Part shown: positions 34,683 through 44,900 of the stretch, one piece after another
How positions within the stretch are numbered: position 1 is the first letter of the stretch
How the letters are laid out: every line of letters starts with the position of its first letter
Assembly: GCA_027924585.1 (NCBI GenBank)
Contig: BSBM01000186.1
Span: 4,960,001-5,024,000, forward strand
Source: Larix kaempferi
Lineage: Eukaryota > Streptophyta > Pinopsida > Pinales > Pinaceae
Direction of reading: 5' to 3'
Length of the DNA: 64,000 nucleotides
Position numbers and translations under genes: made by a program
Notes under the pieces: generated by a model
Databases searched by the model: none
Seen by the model: only the letters and a program-made list of their open reading frames with translations
Told to the model about the DNA's origin: nothing

Positions 34683-34972
34683 TTAGGTTAGACATGAAAT
34701 AGAGTAATGATTAGAATGCAAGTAGTGTTATTGTTTCAATTTTTATTTAAAAATATATTTTATTCCAGAACTTAGTTATCTTGAAATCTCTCTTTATTAT
34801 ATTATTAGAATTTATTTAGTTTTTGTTTTTTAAGTTAGATATATGATGAGAAATAGAGTGATGATTAGAATGAGAATAGTATTATTTTTTCAAATTTTTA
34901 TTTTAATTTTTTTTTAAAGAATTAATTCTCTTGAAATCTCTTTATTATATTCTTGGAATTTATTTAGTTGAT
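34683..34972. repeat. Imperfect ~145-bp tandem duplication
   Basis: Two similar blocks each run from AGGTTAGA/AGTTAGAT through GAAATAGAGTxATGATTAGAAT to TTGAAATCTC and GAATTTATTTAGTT. Confidence 0.65.
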
Positions 34973-35199
34973 GGATATTGTTAGTAGATTATTATTTATG
35001 GATGTAATATTTAAGACAATGGATTGTAAAATATAATTATGTAGTTTTTTAATATATGCTTTAATGAAAATATTACTAATAGATGCACATGTAAAGTATA
35101 TTAAAATTGTGAGGAGTATATTATTTTTCTTTCTTTCTTATAGTGTTATTTATTTATATTATTATAATATAGTACTTTGATATATTTTTATTGCGATGG

Positions 35200-37268
35200 A
35201 TGTTATAGAGGGGTGCACAAGAGAGAGGTCAAAGGAAGGGAAGAAGCATTGAAGAGGAAGGTAAGGGTATCTGAGGGATTTTGGCAACGGTAAAGGAGGA
35301 GAACACGGGGAGAGCAAGGGAACCAAGGAATACATACAAACATATGAAGATGGTGGGTTATAGAAGGAGTAGGTAGGGATGTGAGAAAAAGAAAAAAAAA
35401 AGATAGGAAGGACAATAACGAACGGAGGATGACAAACAATTGAAGGGTAGAGGATGCATGGGGTGTAGGAAAAGGTGGAGGAGTGGGAGAGGGTGCAAGG
35501 GCCATGGGTAGAGAGGAGAAAATGAAGGAAGAAGGAGGGGAAGGGGGAGAGGGAGGAGGAGGAGGAGGAGGGATTCGGGGGGGAGGAAGCCAAGGGGAGG
35601 CAAAGGGACGGAGAGGAGACGATGAGGAGGAGGGGCGATGGGAGGGGGAGGAGTGATTCAGGGGGGAGGAAGCGAAGGGGAGGAAAAGGGATGGAGAGGA
35701 GAGGATGAGGAGGAGGGGTGATGGGAGGGGGAGGGGGGGGAGATAGAAGGGGGAGAGGGGAGGGGAGAGAGGAGGAGGAGCATGGGGGAAGGGGAGGGGA
35801 AATGGGGGGGAGGGAAAGGAATATGAGTAGGGGAGGAGTAGGGGGGAAGGGAATAAGGGGAGGGGGAGAGAGGGAGTAGGGGGATGGGTATGATGAGGAG
35901 GAGGAGGAAGGGGGAGGGGAGAGGAGGAGTAGGGGGGAGATGGGTGGGAGAGGGGGAGAGAGGGGGAGGGGATAGGGGGAGTAGGGGGGATTGGGATGGG
36001 GAGAGGGGGAATAGGGGGGAGGGGGAGGGGGATAGGGGGATGAGGGGGAGGGAAGAGGGGAGAGGGGGATGGGTAGTAGGGGGGAGGGGAATGGCGACAG
36101 GGTTAGTAGCAGGAGTAGGGGAGGGGAGAGGGAGAGTAGGGTGGAGGGGGATGGGGAGATGGGTAGTAGGGGAGATTGGAGAGGGGAGGAGAAGTAGTAG
36201 GGGGAGTGGGGGGAGGGGGAGGAGGGGGATGGTTAGAGGGGTATTAGGGGGGAGGGGAGAGAGGGGGAGGGGAGAGAGAGGGAGGGGGAGGGGAGAGAGG
36301 AGAGGGCAGAGGAGAGAGGGGGAGGGGGATTAGGGAAGAGGGGGGGAGAGAAGAGGAGTAGGAGGGAGGGTAATAGGGAGATGGGTATTAGGGTTGAGGG
36401 GGAGAAGGGGGATGGGAGAGAGGGAGTAGGGGGAAGGTGGATGGGGAGAGGGGTTGTAGGGGGGAAGGGTATGAGGAGGACGGGGAGGGTTATGAGAGAG
36501 GGGTAGTATGGGGGACGGGGATGGGAGATGGGTGGGTGTGAGGAGGGGCATATTGGAGGGGAGGGAAGGGGGATATAGGGAGGAGGGAGAGTGAGGGGAG
36601 TAGAAGGGCAGTGGAGGAGGATGAGGGGAGGAGGAGGAGGGGGGGGTGGGAGGTAGGGGAGGGGAAGAGGTGGAGGAAGAGGGGAGCGGACGGGAGGGGA
36701 GAGGGAGAGGGAGAGGAGAGGGGATGGGAGATGGGGTAGAGGGGAAAGGTGAGGGAGATGGAGAGGGGGAGGAGTAGAAGGATGGGTGGGGAGGTAGGGG
36801 AGCGGAGGGGAGAGGGAGAGGGGAGGGAATGGGAGGAGGTTGGGAGGAGGGGAGAGGCATGGGAGATGGAGTTGGGGAGGAGTAGGAGGAGGGGGAGAGG
36901 AGGATTCAGGGGAGGAGGGGTAAGGGATGGGAGGTGGGTGTGGGGAGGAGGATAGGGAGATGAGGAAGAGGAGGAGGGGAGAGGAGTGGGTAGGGGACGA
37001 GAGTGGGGGATGAGGGGGAGAGTGGATGGGGATAGTGGAGATGGGAGGGGAGGGGAGAGGGAGATGGGAGGGGAGGTGAGAGGTGAGGGAGATGCAGAGG
37101 GGGAGGGGGAAAAGAAGGATGAGGGGGGAGGGAGGAGGAGAGGGAGAGGTGGAGGAGGATGAGGGGATGGGCAGAGGAGGGAGTGTGTTTGGGGGGCCAG
37201 TGGGGGAGGAGGAGGATGGTGGGGGGTAAGGGGAGGTGGGTAAGGGGAGTGGGTAGGGGGAGAGGAGG
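35200..37268. repeat. 2.1-kb polypurine (GGGGAGA-rich) tract
   Basis: The plus strand is almost only G and A, dominated by GGGGGAGA, GGAGGGG, GAGGAG and GTAGGGGG variants. The strongest part is 35500-37268. Runs of three to nine G recur throughout. Long frames here (Arg/Gly on plus; Pro/Ser/Leu on minus) are composition artefacts. The tract ends abruptly at TGTTGGGATTGG. Its strand asymmetry makes triplex and G-quadruplex formation possible, which is inference from composition. Confidence 0.9.
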
Positions 37269-38848
37269 TGTTGGGATTGGCCCAAGTGGGGCATTTTTCT
37301 GTAAGTCTAATTTTGGAACTGTGGAGCTGAGCGCAGTTAACCTGAAGCATTTTTGGAGAAGTAAGTGTTGGGATGCTGTGAAGATGTGTGCAGCACAGCA
37401 TTAGAAGAGCTGCGAGCTTCAGTGTTGCGAGGAGTACAGCGTTGCAATGTGTCCAGTCTATGGAGATCCGACAAAGCAGAGTGTTGGATGGAAGATGGCA
37501 CATATTCCGATTAGACCATCGGTGGTCTATTTTTGGTAAAGATGCTCCAGGAGTACCAAGCGGTGGGTAGGAGAAAAGCAGAAGGAACACAACTATTTGT
37601 ACATTCAAAGAACCACTACCTGAACCAGTCGCACAAGACCATTAGGGGAAGAACGACTCGATGAAAGGGACCTATTGGCGTGCGCATGACAGGTATGTTG
37701 ATGGAGACATGAAGCATGCGTGGAAGACGACCATGACAGAAGATTCGCTACTAGAAGCCAACAAGTCTAGTTAAGTTGAAAACCGCAACAGTTTTGTAAA
37801 CCTAAGGGTTTTTGCCTTCAAATTGTAAAGACATGACCTACGGGCATGATCTATAAATAAGGCATAGTTTGTATGGGAAAGGGTTGTTGAATCTCTCATT
37901 TTGTATAATCATCATTGTTATTGGTTGAATAGATCTCTGTTGAGAGACATTTTGTAAAGGCTATGCAAGCTATGTGCGCAGAGACCTATTGAAAGAGAAG
38001 AGAGTCTACAGCTGAGTGCGTAGGCAAAGACCTGTTGTACCCTTCCAAAATACTAATACAACAACAATTCTTGTGGACGTAGCCTCCATCCGGGGGGTGA
38101 ACCACGTTAAATCCTGTGTAGTGTGATTTTTTATGTTTGCACTTGTCTATTTGCTTATAATGAATATTTGAATTCTCGGTTGTCAGTTGTTATGCAAATG
38201 CTTTTATATGTATTCACCATAGGAGAATGATGGGAATAATATGTTAAGTGTTGCATGAATGGATGAATGAAGAACGTGTAGTATTCTAAGTCTTCAAAAA
38301 TATCAGTTCGTTGAATAATTGCATGTGCATGTAGAGTTCGGGTTGTATGACTCTTTTGACGCACATCATCGGAAGTGTGTAGCATTGTGTGTCTCATCTA
38401 GTTGCATCAATTTAACGCTAAAAAACCTAAGGCAGTAAATGAATGAATAAGTGTTAAGTGAAGTCTTCATTATCGGTTAAGTTTGTGAAGGAACTGTATA
38501 AGTCAGTTGTGTTGTTCTGTCAAGTAAACTCTACTCGAACAGCATAGTCCATGGATGTGTTGGGTGCGCAAGTGCATTAGCTTGTAGAAGTGTTGACCGC
38601 AGCGAACACTATCATCGCACAGTCTTCAGTCCACAGCGCGAGCTCCATAGTATTCTGTTAAAGAACTCATGACAACTCTATGGATACCTGATTCTGCAAC
38701 ACCCCCATAGCTTTGCCTCAGGTGATACCTCAGGCTATTCGCAGGTTGTTCCAAAAGTGCCTGTGAAAAGGGGTTTTGTTGGTTAAGTTAAACCGTGGAG
38801 AACCTAGGTCTACATTGGAAACCTATAGATCAATATATTAATGCTACA
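37269..38848 (+). repeat. Gy3 putative 5' LTR
   Basis: A candidate LTR from TGTTGGG to TGCTACA. Support is a CTATAAATAAGG TATA box at about 37851, a following region with GGTGAACCACGTTAAATC of the kind often seen in plant LTRs, and a degenerate PBS just after 38848. No second copy is in the window, so the left boundary is inferred only from the TG and the edge of the purine tract. Confidence 0.45.
37851..37862 (+). promoter_or_regulatory. TATA box in putative Gy3 LTR
   Basis: CTATAAATAAGG, a good plant TATA match, lies about 1 kb before the Gy3 PBS. Confidence 0.45.
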
Positions 38849-38850
38849 AA

Positions 38851-38869
38851 TGGTTCCGTTGCTGTGCTA
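38851..38869 (+). other. Gy3 degenerate primer-binding site
   Basis: TGGTTCCGTTGCTGTGCTA resembles the Tat1 PBS (TGGCGTCGTTGCCGGGGA) and follows ACA in the same spacing. Confidence 0.5.
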
Positions 38870-38892
38870 AGAATCCGTGATGAGTTGAAGCC

Positions 38893-39402
38893 ATGATGTG
38901 TGACGAAGAAGAAGCTTCGTTGGGCATTCACATTTGGCATGCAGACAAGAAAGAAATCTGGGCTTGGCGTTACAAGACAGAGAGAAACTTCATAAGGAAT
39001 GAAAATAGACACCCACATATCTCTGACATTCAGTGGTTGAACAAATACCTATGGATAGACTTTCACGAAATATTTTGGGAAACTTTTGGAAACAAGCTAC
39101 ACGAGTGGTTTTCAAGGCTTGCAGAGCACCGAAACTGTACACCACGAGACTTACCAACCGAGTGGACACTAGAGCTTATTGAAAGGCTCAAAGCAGTAGA
39201 TAGTCCATTCACAAGAGCAGTCGACTTCTGGGTTGACAGTACACTACAGAGCTTTTTGACGGAGTTTGCTATGGACATGCTAAAGTCCTACAGCGCAGCC
39301 GAAAGAGAGTATTTCAAGCATTTCAGAGGTAAGTACCTGGAAACCCTCAGTTTATACATTAAAATGCTTTTAGCCGAGAAAGGTGTTTTTAGAATGCAAT
39401 GA
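38893..39402 (+). CDS. Gy3 N-terminal ORF, unknown
   Basis: An open frame of 169 codons right after the PBS (38893). The translation is rich in Trp, Arg and Glu (IHIWHADKKEIWAWRY, WFSRLAEHRNCTP) and looks like a real folded protein rather than noise. I do not recognise the domain. It overlaps the start of the next frame, which continues with gag, so it is either the N-terminus of Gy3 Gag joined by a frameshift or a separate ORF upstream of gag. It has no stop until 39400. Confidence 0.5.
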   Translation: MMCDEEEASLGIHIWHADKKEIWAWRYKTERNFIRNENRHPHISDIQWLNKYLWIDFHEIFWETFGNKLHEWFSRLAEHRNCTPRDLPTEWTLELIERLKAVDSPFTRAVDFWVDSTLQSFLTEFAMDMLKSYSAAEREYFKHFRGKYLETLSLYIKMLLAEKGVFRMQ

Positions 39403-41160
39403 AAGTTCTGAATCTGTAATGGTCAATAGCATTTATAGTGAGTTTGATGAAGAGACACATAATCTAAGAAGTGGGAAAATATATAAATATGCACCTAAGA
39501 AGAATTCTAGTGAATCTGGACTCTGTGTAGACATTGATTCAGAAGACGAACCTGATAGCCAAACCGCACCTCTATCGTCCACTTGTCATCCTATTACGCC
39601 ATAGAATCCACCGATTGGGAACAGCGTGCCTCCCATTGCACAAAATCAACCAGTTCAGAACCCCACAGTTGTGAATATCCTTAGCACTCAGAACATTGAG
39701 CACAGTACCACGTTTATCTTTGTCGTGCAGAACACTATGCAGAACCCTCCACCAGCTATAAGAAGCATGACTAGGGATATTAAGCTATCGATGTTCAAAG
39801 GAATGGATCTAGAGAACCCTGATTAGTACTGATTTCTATGTGAAGCTGTATGGAGTGTTAAACAAGTCCAAGATGACGTTCTGAAGTGAGCGCAACTCAT
39901 CACCACTTTTAGAGACAGAGCCTTGCATTGGTTCATGAAATATTTGCAGGGACAAAATATAATCCTGGTAGAAATCAAGGTTGCACTCTTAGCAAAATTT
40001 AAGAAGCCCAAATCAGAATCATAGTGTATAACAGAGTTGAAAGAGATCAAACAGAAACCTAATGAGACAGTTTGGGAGTTTGATCAGAAGTTTAAGAAAC
40101 TATTGGACCAAGTAAGCTTTGTTATTATGCCACAACAGCATAAGGAATGGTTTGTAGCTGCACTGTTTCCCCATATCAGACAATCGTTGATGCAGCAGAA
40201 GGTGGCTTCGTAGGTAGAAGGATTAGAGATCGCGATGAAGTTAGAAGCTTCACCTATTAGAGAAACTAGCACTGGAATGTCTCAAATGCAGAACAAGTTG
40301 GCTACCTTGACACTCCAGCTACAAGATATCAAGAAAGGAAAACAAGAGAGACAAGAAGTTTGGTGTACAGGTTGTAAGGTTGAAGGACACACTAAGGATC
40401 ATTGTCCATTATTTCAAGACTTCCTTAACATGGGCATACCAAACCCACTAAATCTAAACTCAGGGCCATGGTGTGAAATTTGCAGAACTAGAGGACACCA
40501 TCCACAGGACTGCTACCTAATTAGAAATATGTAGGAACACTTAGAAACCTATACTGCAATTTATGTAAATCAGTCGGCCATGATGAGTCCAACTGCCATG
40601 CATTTGAGCTCATGTTAGAAAGAAAGAAAGATATTGAGCATATGTATGGAGGAGTATACAGAGTCCAGGAAGAGACTCCGTAGAAGCAAGAGAATGCACA
40701 ACATGATCAGGGAGGATACAGAGGTCGCGGAGGATACCGCGGGAGAGGAAGGAATGCTATCCCAGCGCAAGGAAGAGGCCAAGGTCAAGTAATCTGTTAC
40801 AACTGTGGACAGCCAGGTCATGTATCTAGAGATTGCACTAACCCATGCACTACATGTAGTTATTGTAAATCATTCAATCATGTTATTGAAGACTTCCCAG
40901 TTTTAGAGGTAGAAATGAAGAAACAAAAATGGCAAGATGCGCTGAACCCAAACATCCAGTTAATCCCATCATAGAGGAGGCCTACGGATCCAAGTGTCAA
41001 TGTAGTGACGCGGAGTGGTGCTATGACAAGGAGAGACAGAGGAGCAGAAGCTTCGACATCTGGAGACTTTAACACTAAGCAGACCCCTCTTGAAACGATA
41101 TGGATAAGGAAATCCACTGGGAAAGCACTTGATTTCAACTTGGAGAAAAATAGAGAAGCC
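39383..41160 (+). pseudogene. Gy3 Gag with five zinc knuckles
   Basis: Gag of a gypsy element. A Pro/Asn-rich N-part (39383-39780) precedes the capsid core with IKLSMFKGMDLENPD, FRDRALHWFMKYL and VWEFDQKFKKLLDQ (39780-40110). Then come five CCHC-type motifs: CTGCKVEGHTKDHC, CEICRTRGHHPQDC, CNLCKSVGHDESNC, CYNCGQPGHVSRDC, and CSYCKSFNHVIEDF, where the last Cys is Phe. Between the third and fourth is an Arg/Gly-rich stretch. Stops and a one-base frameshift near 40525 break the frame. The many knuckles suggest strong RNA binding. Confidence 0.8.
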
Positions 41161-41673
41161 TTTGAATAAGCGCGAGATATCATGAACGAATTAGCACCCA
41201 AGTTTCCAAGAATCCCGCTACGCAGTGAAATACCACATATAGAAGATACGCCAGCCGCTTATGACAAGATGAGCATCGCAACAGAGACAAGCACATCTGT
41301 TGCGCACTTCTTATGGTGTTGCATGATGTTGCTAAAGAGCGTCGATGCTATAGCGGAGTTGAAAAAATTGTTAAATCAGTATGAACCACAGAGCGAGATG
41401 GAAACTACCGATAGCACAGTTCACCAGATCAAGAAACACAAAAGATCAGGAAGAGAAATGAGACTCAGTGCACAGATAGGAGACTATGAAATGGATGAGA
41501 TCATCCTTGATATGGGATCTAAAATAAATGTCTTAACCAAACATACATGGCAGCAAATGGGGAGACCAAAGTTGTTAAGGTCACCTATCCAGTTGACAAT
41601 GGCCAATCAGGAGCACGAGGTCTTCACTAGGGGGCCAATATTATACCACATTCGTTCATATTGGGGGTATTAA
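41161..41673 (+). pseudogene. Gy3 protease, truncated
   Basis: The frame has EIILDMGSKINVLTKHTWQQ (about 41500-41560), a retropepsin active site of the DLGS/DMGS type, followed by PIQLTMANQEHEVF. The upstream part (41182-41480) has the usual pre-protease linker. The frame ends at 41673 with no RT or integrase beyond it; a minisatellite follows. Confidence 0.75.
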
Positions 41674-41789
41674 TTAAACATGAAAACCATAACATTATAT
41701 TGCCTATATATTTAAGGTGGTTAGGGTTATTTTATTTATTTATGCAATATACAATATGTTGGGATATATATTATAGTGACTTGCTGCCT

Positions 41790-42480
41790 AATTTCCGCCG
41801 AAATTACTATGTGAGAGTGTGGTGAGAGTTCCCTCGAAATTGTTGTGTGAGAGTTGCAGGGAAAGGAAATCGTGTCGCAGCAGCTGCGTTTTGTTGTGAA
41901 TGGACATTGCAGTGAGAGTTTCAGGTTAAGGAAATCTTGTCCGCTGAAATTGTTGTGTGAGAGTTCCCCCGAAATAGCTGTGTGAGAGTTGCAAGGAAAG
42001 GAAATCACGTCGCAGCAGCTGAGTTTTGTGGTGAATGGACATTGTAGCGATATTTGCAGGTTAAGGAAATCCCCTCGCTGCAACTTGTGGGTTTTGTGGT
42101 GAATGGTGGTGAAGCCCCTGTGTGAAGAGGCAAAGGCTTGCAGGGAAGCCAGGGTTTCATGGGTTTTGTGGTGAATCCCTTGTGTGGAAATCGCATCGCA
42201 GCAACTTGTGGGTTTTGTGGTGAAGCCTCTGTGTGAAGAGGCAAAGTCTTGCAGGGAAGCCAGGGTTTCGTGGGTTTTATGGTGAAGTGTGGGTGCCCCG
42301 TGTGGAAATCGCGTAGTAGTAGCTTGTGGTTTTTGTGTTGAAGCCCTTGTGTGAAGAAGAAAAGGCTTGCAGGGAAGCCAAGGTTTCGTGGGTTTTGTGG
42401 TGAAGCGTTGGTGAATCCCCCGTGTGGAAATCACATCACGGCGTGTGGGTTTTGTGGTGAAGCCCCTATGTGAATATATT
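41790..42480. repeat. Minisatellite, units of 118-135 bp
   Basis: Units beginning TGTGGAAATCGC start near 42062, 42183, 42301 and 42423 (spacings 121, 118 and 122). They share CTTGTGGGTTTTGTGGTGAA and GGCTTGCAGGGAAGCCAGG. Two related 135-bp units start at 41853 and 41988 with TTGCAGGGAAAGG. No ORF is convincing here. Confidence 0.85.
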
Positions 42481-43583
42481 ATATCTATTTATAGGGTATC
42501 ATAAATTAATTCTTTGCATTGCTCATTTGTTGCTTTTCCTAGAATGCTTTTGGGAATTTGTTACAGGCGAGGGATAAGTTCACCTTCATATATCTTATTC
42601 ATAATTTATTACAACGAAGGGTTTTCAAGGTATACACATTTGTTAGAGCTGTCAAATCTTAATTTATTTACAGTCATTCTGGTTTAGACACTGATAACGT
42701 TCAAATGTTGCTTGTATAGATATCCCTAATTGGGTGAATTTGGAAACTTCCATCATTTCTTGGAGACGCTTATCATGTATGTTCATAAGTTGCGATCTTC
42801 TGACAAAAATTTGACCATGATTTCTGGTATGTTCATAATTTGACCATGAATCTCCCTACCCTGTTGAAGGAAATTAGAAGTTTGATATCTCTTTATTCTT
42901 CTCTAATATAGGATTCCAATGCCTTGGATTCTTGCACCTTTTTCTATGCCTATATAAAGTTGTTGTTTTTGTAGTTTTATGCACTTTCAATGTGTAGAGC
43001 TTATTCCTGAGCCTATTTGGATGAATTTTGGTGTTCAACCATGGACAACCTTGGACCATAAATATTCTTAGATGTGTTCTCCTTTGAGAAATATCTCTAA
43101 TGATTGTAAGATAGAAAGAATTAAACAGTTGAGATGTCTGATGCATGGAGAGTCGCGATCAAATTTTTGCATGGAGAAAACTAGTCATTTTTAAATGAAA
43201 TCATTTTCCTTCATTGATACACATCACATTCATAACATGGATATGACAAGAAACTAGCTGCTCAAAGCTTTAATTAATGATCAAGAAGAATATTACATTG
43301 ACTGGAATAGCTTGTGAATTTATAGAGGAGTACAATAACATAGGACTTCAAGTTTGATCAACATATGCCTTTCCTTGGTGGTCTTTGATCTTGCAATCTT
43401 GAGAAAATTTGCTCTCAAAGTATGCTTGATAATGTTGAAAGAGTTTGAATCATTCTTTTATAGTTTCCCTTTTCTCTTAACTGCTTCTTGAAACTACCTT
43501 TCACTTTATTGGCTGCCCAAAACTACCCAAAATCACTACTTTAAACCATAATCAAACCCTTTTAATTTAATTTTGTTGTGAGG
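42481..43583. other. Unassigned sequence
   Basis: About 1.1 kb of AT-rich DNA with no frame or repeat I can assign. It may contain the 3' end of Tat2. Confidence 0.45.
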
Positions 43584-44900
43584 TTAAGGTTGAGGCTTTC
43601 CCTTGGGTTGGAAAAAACACTTTAAAATATTTGGAAATCTCCTACCAATTCTTACCCATTGGATATTTGTGATTTTTCCACGATTTTTCATAGCATTCAC
43701 TGTTATATCTACACCTGTGTATTGCTCATAACTTATAGGTGGTTGACTTTTAAATGTCATTCTTAAGCTAGCCAAGAGTTTAAATTCTTTTGATAGCTTT
43801 TCCATTATGACTGCCTCTTTTAAATTTCCTTCTATGCCTTCAAATGTTGCATCATTGTTTCTTTTGTTGTTTAAAAACACTTGATATGATTCTTGGGTGT
43901 ACAAATCACCATTCTCATCCCAATGGAATGGAAATCCTTTTTTTAATGCATCTATCAACAATCCTTTAAAGAAGGTGATTTCTCTTATTAGATTGTTTAG
44001 CTTGGTTTGTCCACTATTCATTAATTTCTTTGTTATCACCAAATTGGCATTTGTAATGATATGTGTTTTGTCAGTGGCCCTCAATGTTTGCTATTGGGCT
44101 TTGGTCCCGCTATTCAAAATTTTTATTACATTCTGAGCTATGTTTAGTTTTTTGAATATCTCAATTGATATAGTGTCCCACAAGGTGTGTTTGGTCCCTT
44201 TCAGGGTGCTTTCAGGGGTGCCTTCACTATGATCGATTTTGACAATAGATCACCTCTTTATGGAACTAATCGTTCTCCTTCTTTACCTGCTCAAGCAGCT
44301 CATCCCTTTCTATTATATTTTCATTTAGATTCATATCCTCTGCTTCCTTTGCATCCAACATTTTCTCGATATTGATTATTTCTACTTGCTTCATGGACAG
44401 ACCCATCATAAGTTTACTTGTCCCTTTAGTGGACCGAGGGGTGGCTTGAGCTGTAATTGTTGCCTTTTCTAATTCTAGCCTAGAAACCTGTAGTTTTAGG
44501 AAAGTTACCTTGTCTTTGTACTGCTTCATGGAGCTCTTATAATCTAGCATCTCCTTGTGGATATTCTCCTTCTCCTCTTGGGGTACCAATAGCTCTGGGG
44601 TCTATACATGTTCTACCTTTGGTAGCTTCAATTTCTTCTTCAACACTTGGATCTCATTGTCCTTTTGCAACATCAATGATTGCACATGAGTGAGATCACT
44701 TGGATTAGCCCCAAGTGGAATTATTTTTTGTTCTAGTTCTTTGATAGTCAACTGATTGGCTTTGGTGGCCACCTTCTCTAACTTTAACTTCTTTTCAATC
44801 TTCTGCACTAGTGCCTGCTTCTTCTTAACATTGTTTGACAGAATATCCACTCGAGCGGATGCAAGCCAGATCTCCCTAGCTCAATACGATACTAGAACAA
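43584..44900 (-). pseudogene. Tat2 extra ORF, homologous to the Tat1 extra ORF
   Basis: Read on the minus strand from EIWLASARVDILSNN (about 44880) this is a coiled-coil protein. LMLQKDNEIQVLKKKLKLPK (about 44630-44690) matches Tat1 LIEKDNLIQNLQKRMKIPN. Farther on, LLIDALKKGFPFHWDEN (about 43900-43960) matches GGLVEKGFPAFWDEK, and MEKLSKEFKLLASLRM (about 43770) matches MDKMDEEFEMLYRLI. Stops at about 44600 and 44264 and a frameshift break it. The Tat1 N-terminal domain has no counterpart here. Its function is unknown. The shared order of motifs shows a real protein family. Confidence 0.75.

Larger units (their letters stand above)
33601..35199. other. AT-rich region with local duplications
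   Basis: No gene is visible. Small repeats are listed separately: a 66-bp tandem pair, a TA run and a roughly 150-bp imperfect duplication. Confidence 0.5.

Noticed and set aside
35162-35603. Ser/Pro/Leu-rich minus-strand ORFs at the left edge of the purine tract
   Set aside because: Low-complexity translation of GA-rich DNA; overlapping frames are all equally open.
35884-37608. Long ORFs in the purine tract (Arg/Gly-rich on plus, Pro/Ser/Leu-rich on minus, up to 372 codons)
   Set aside because: They follow from a strand with almost no T or C and so few stops; no domain, start context or conservation supports them.
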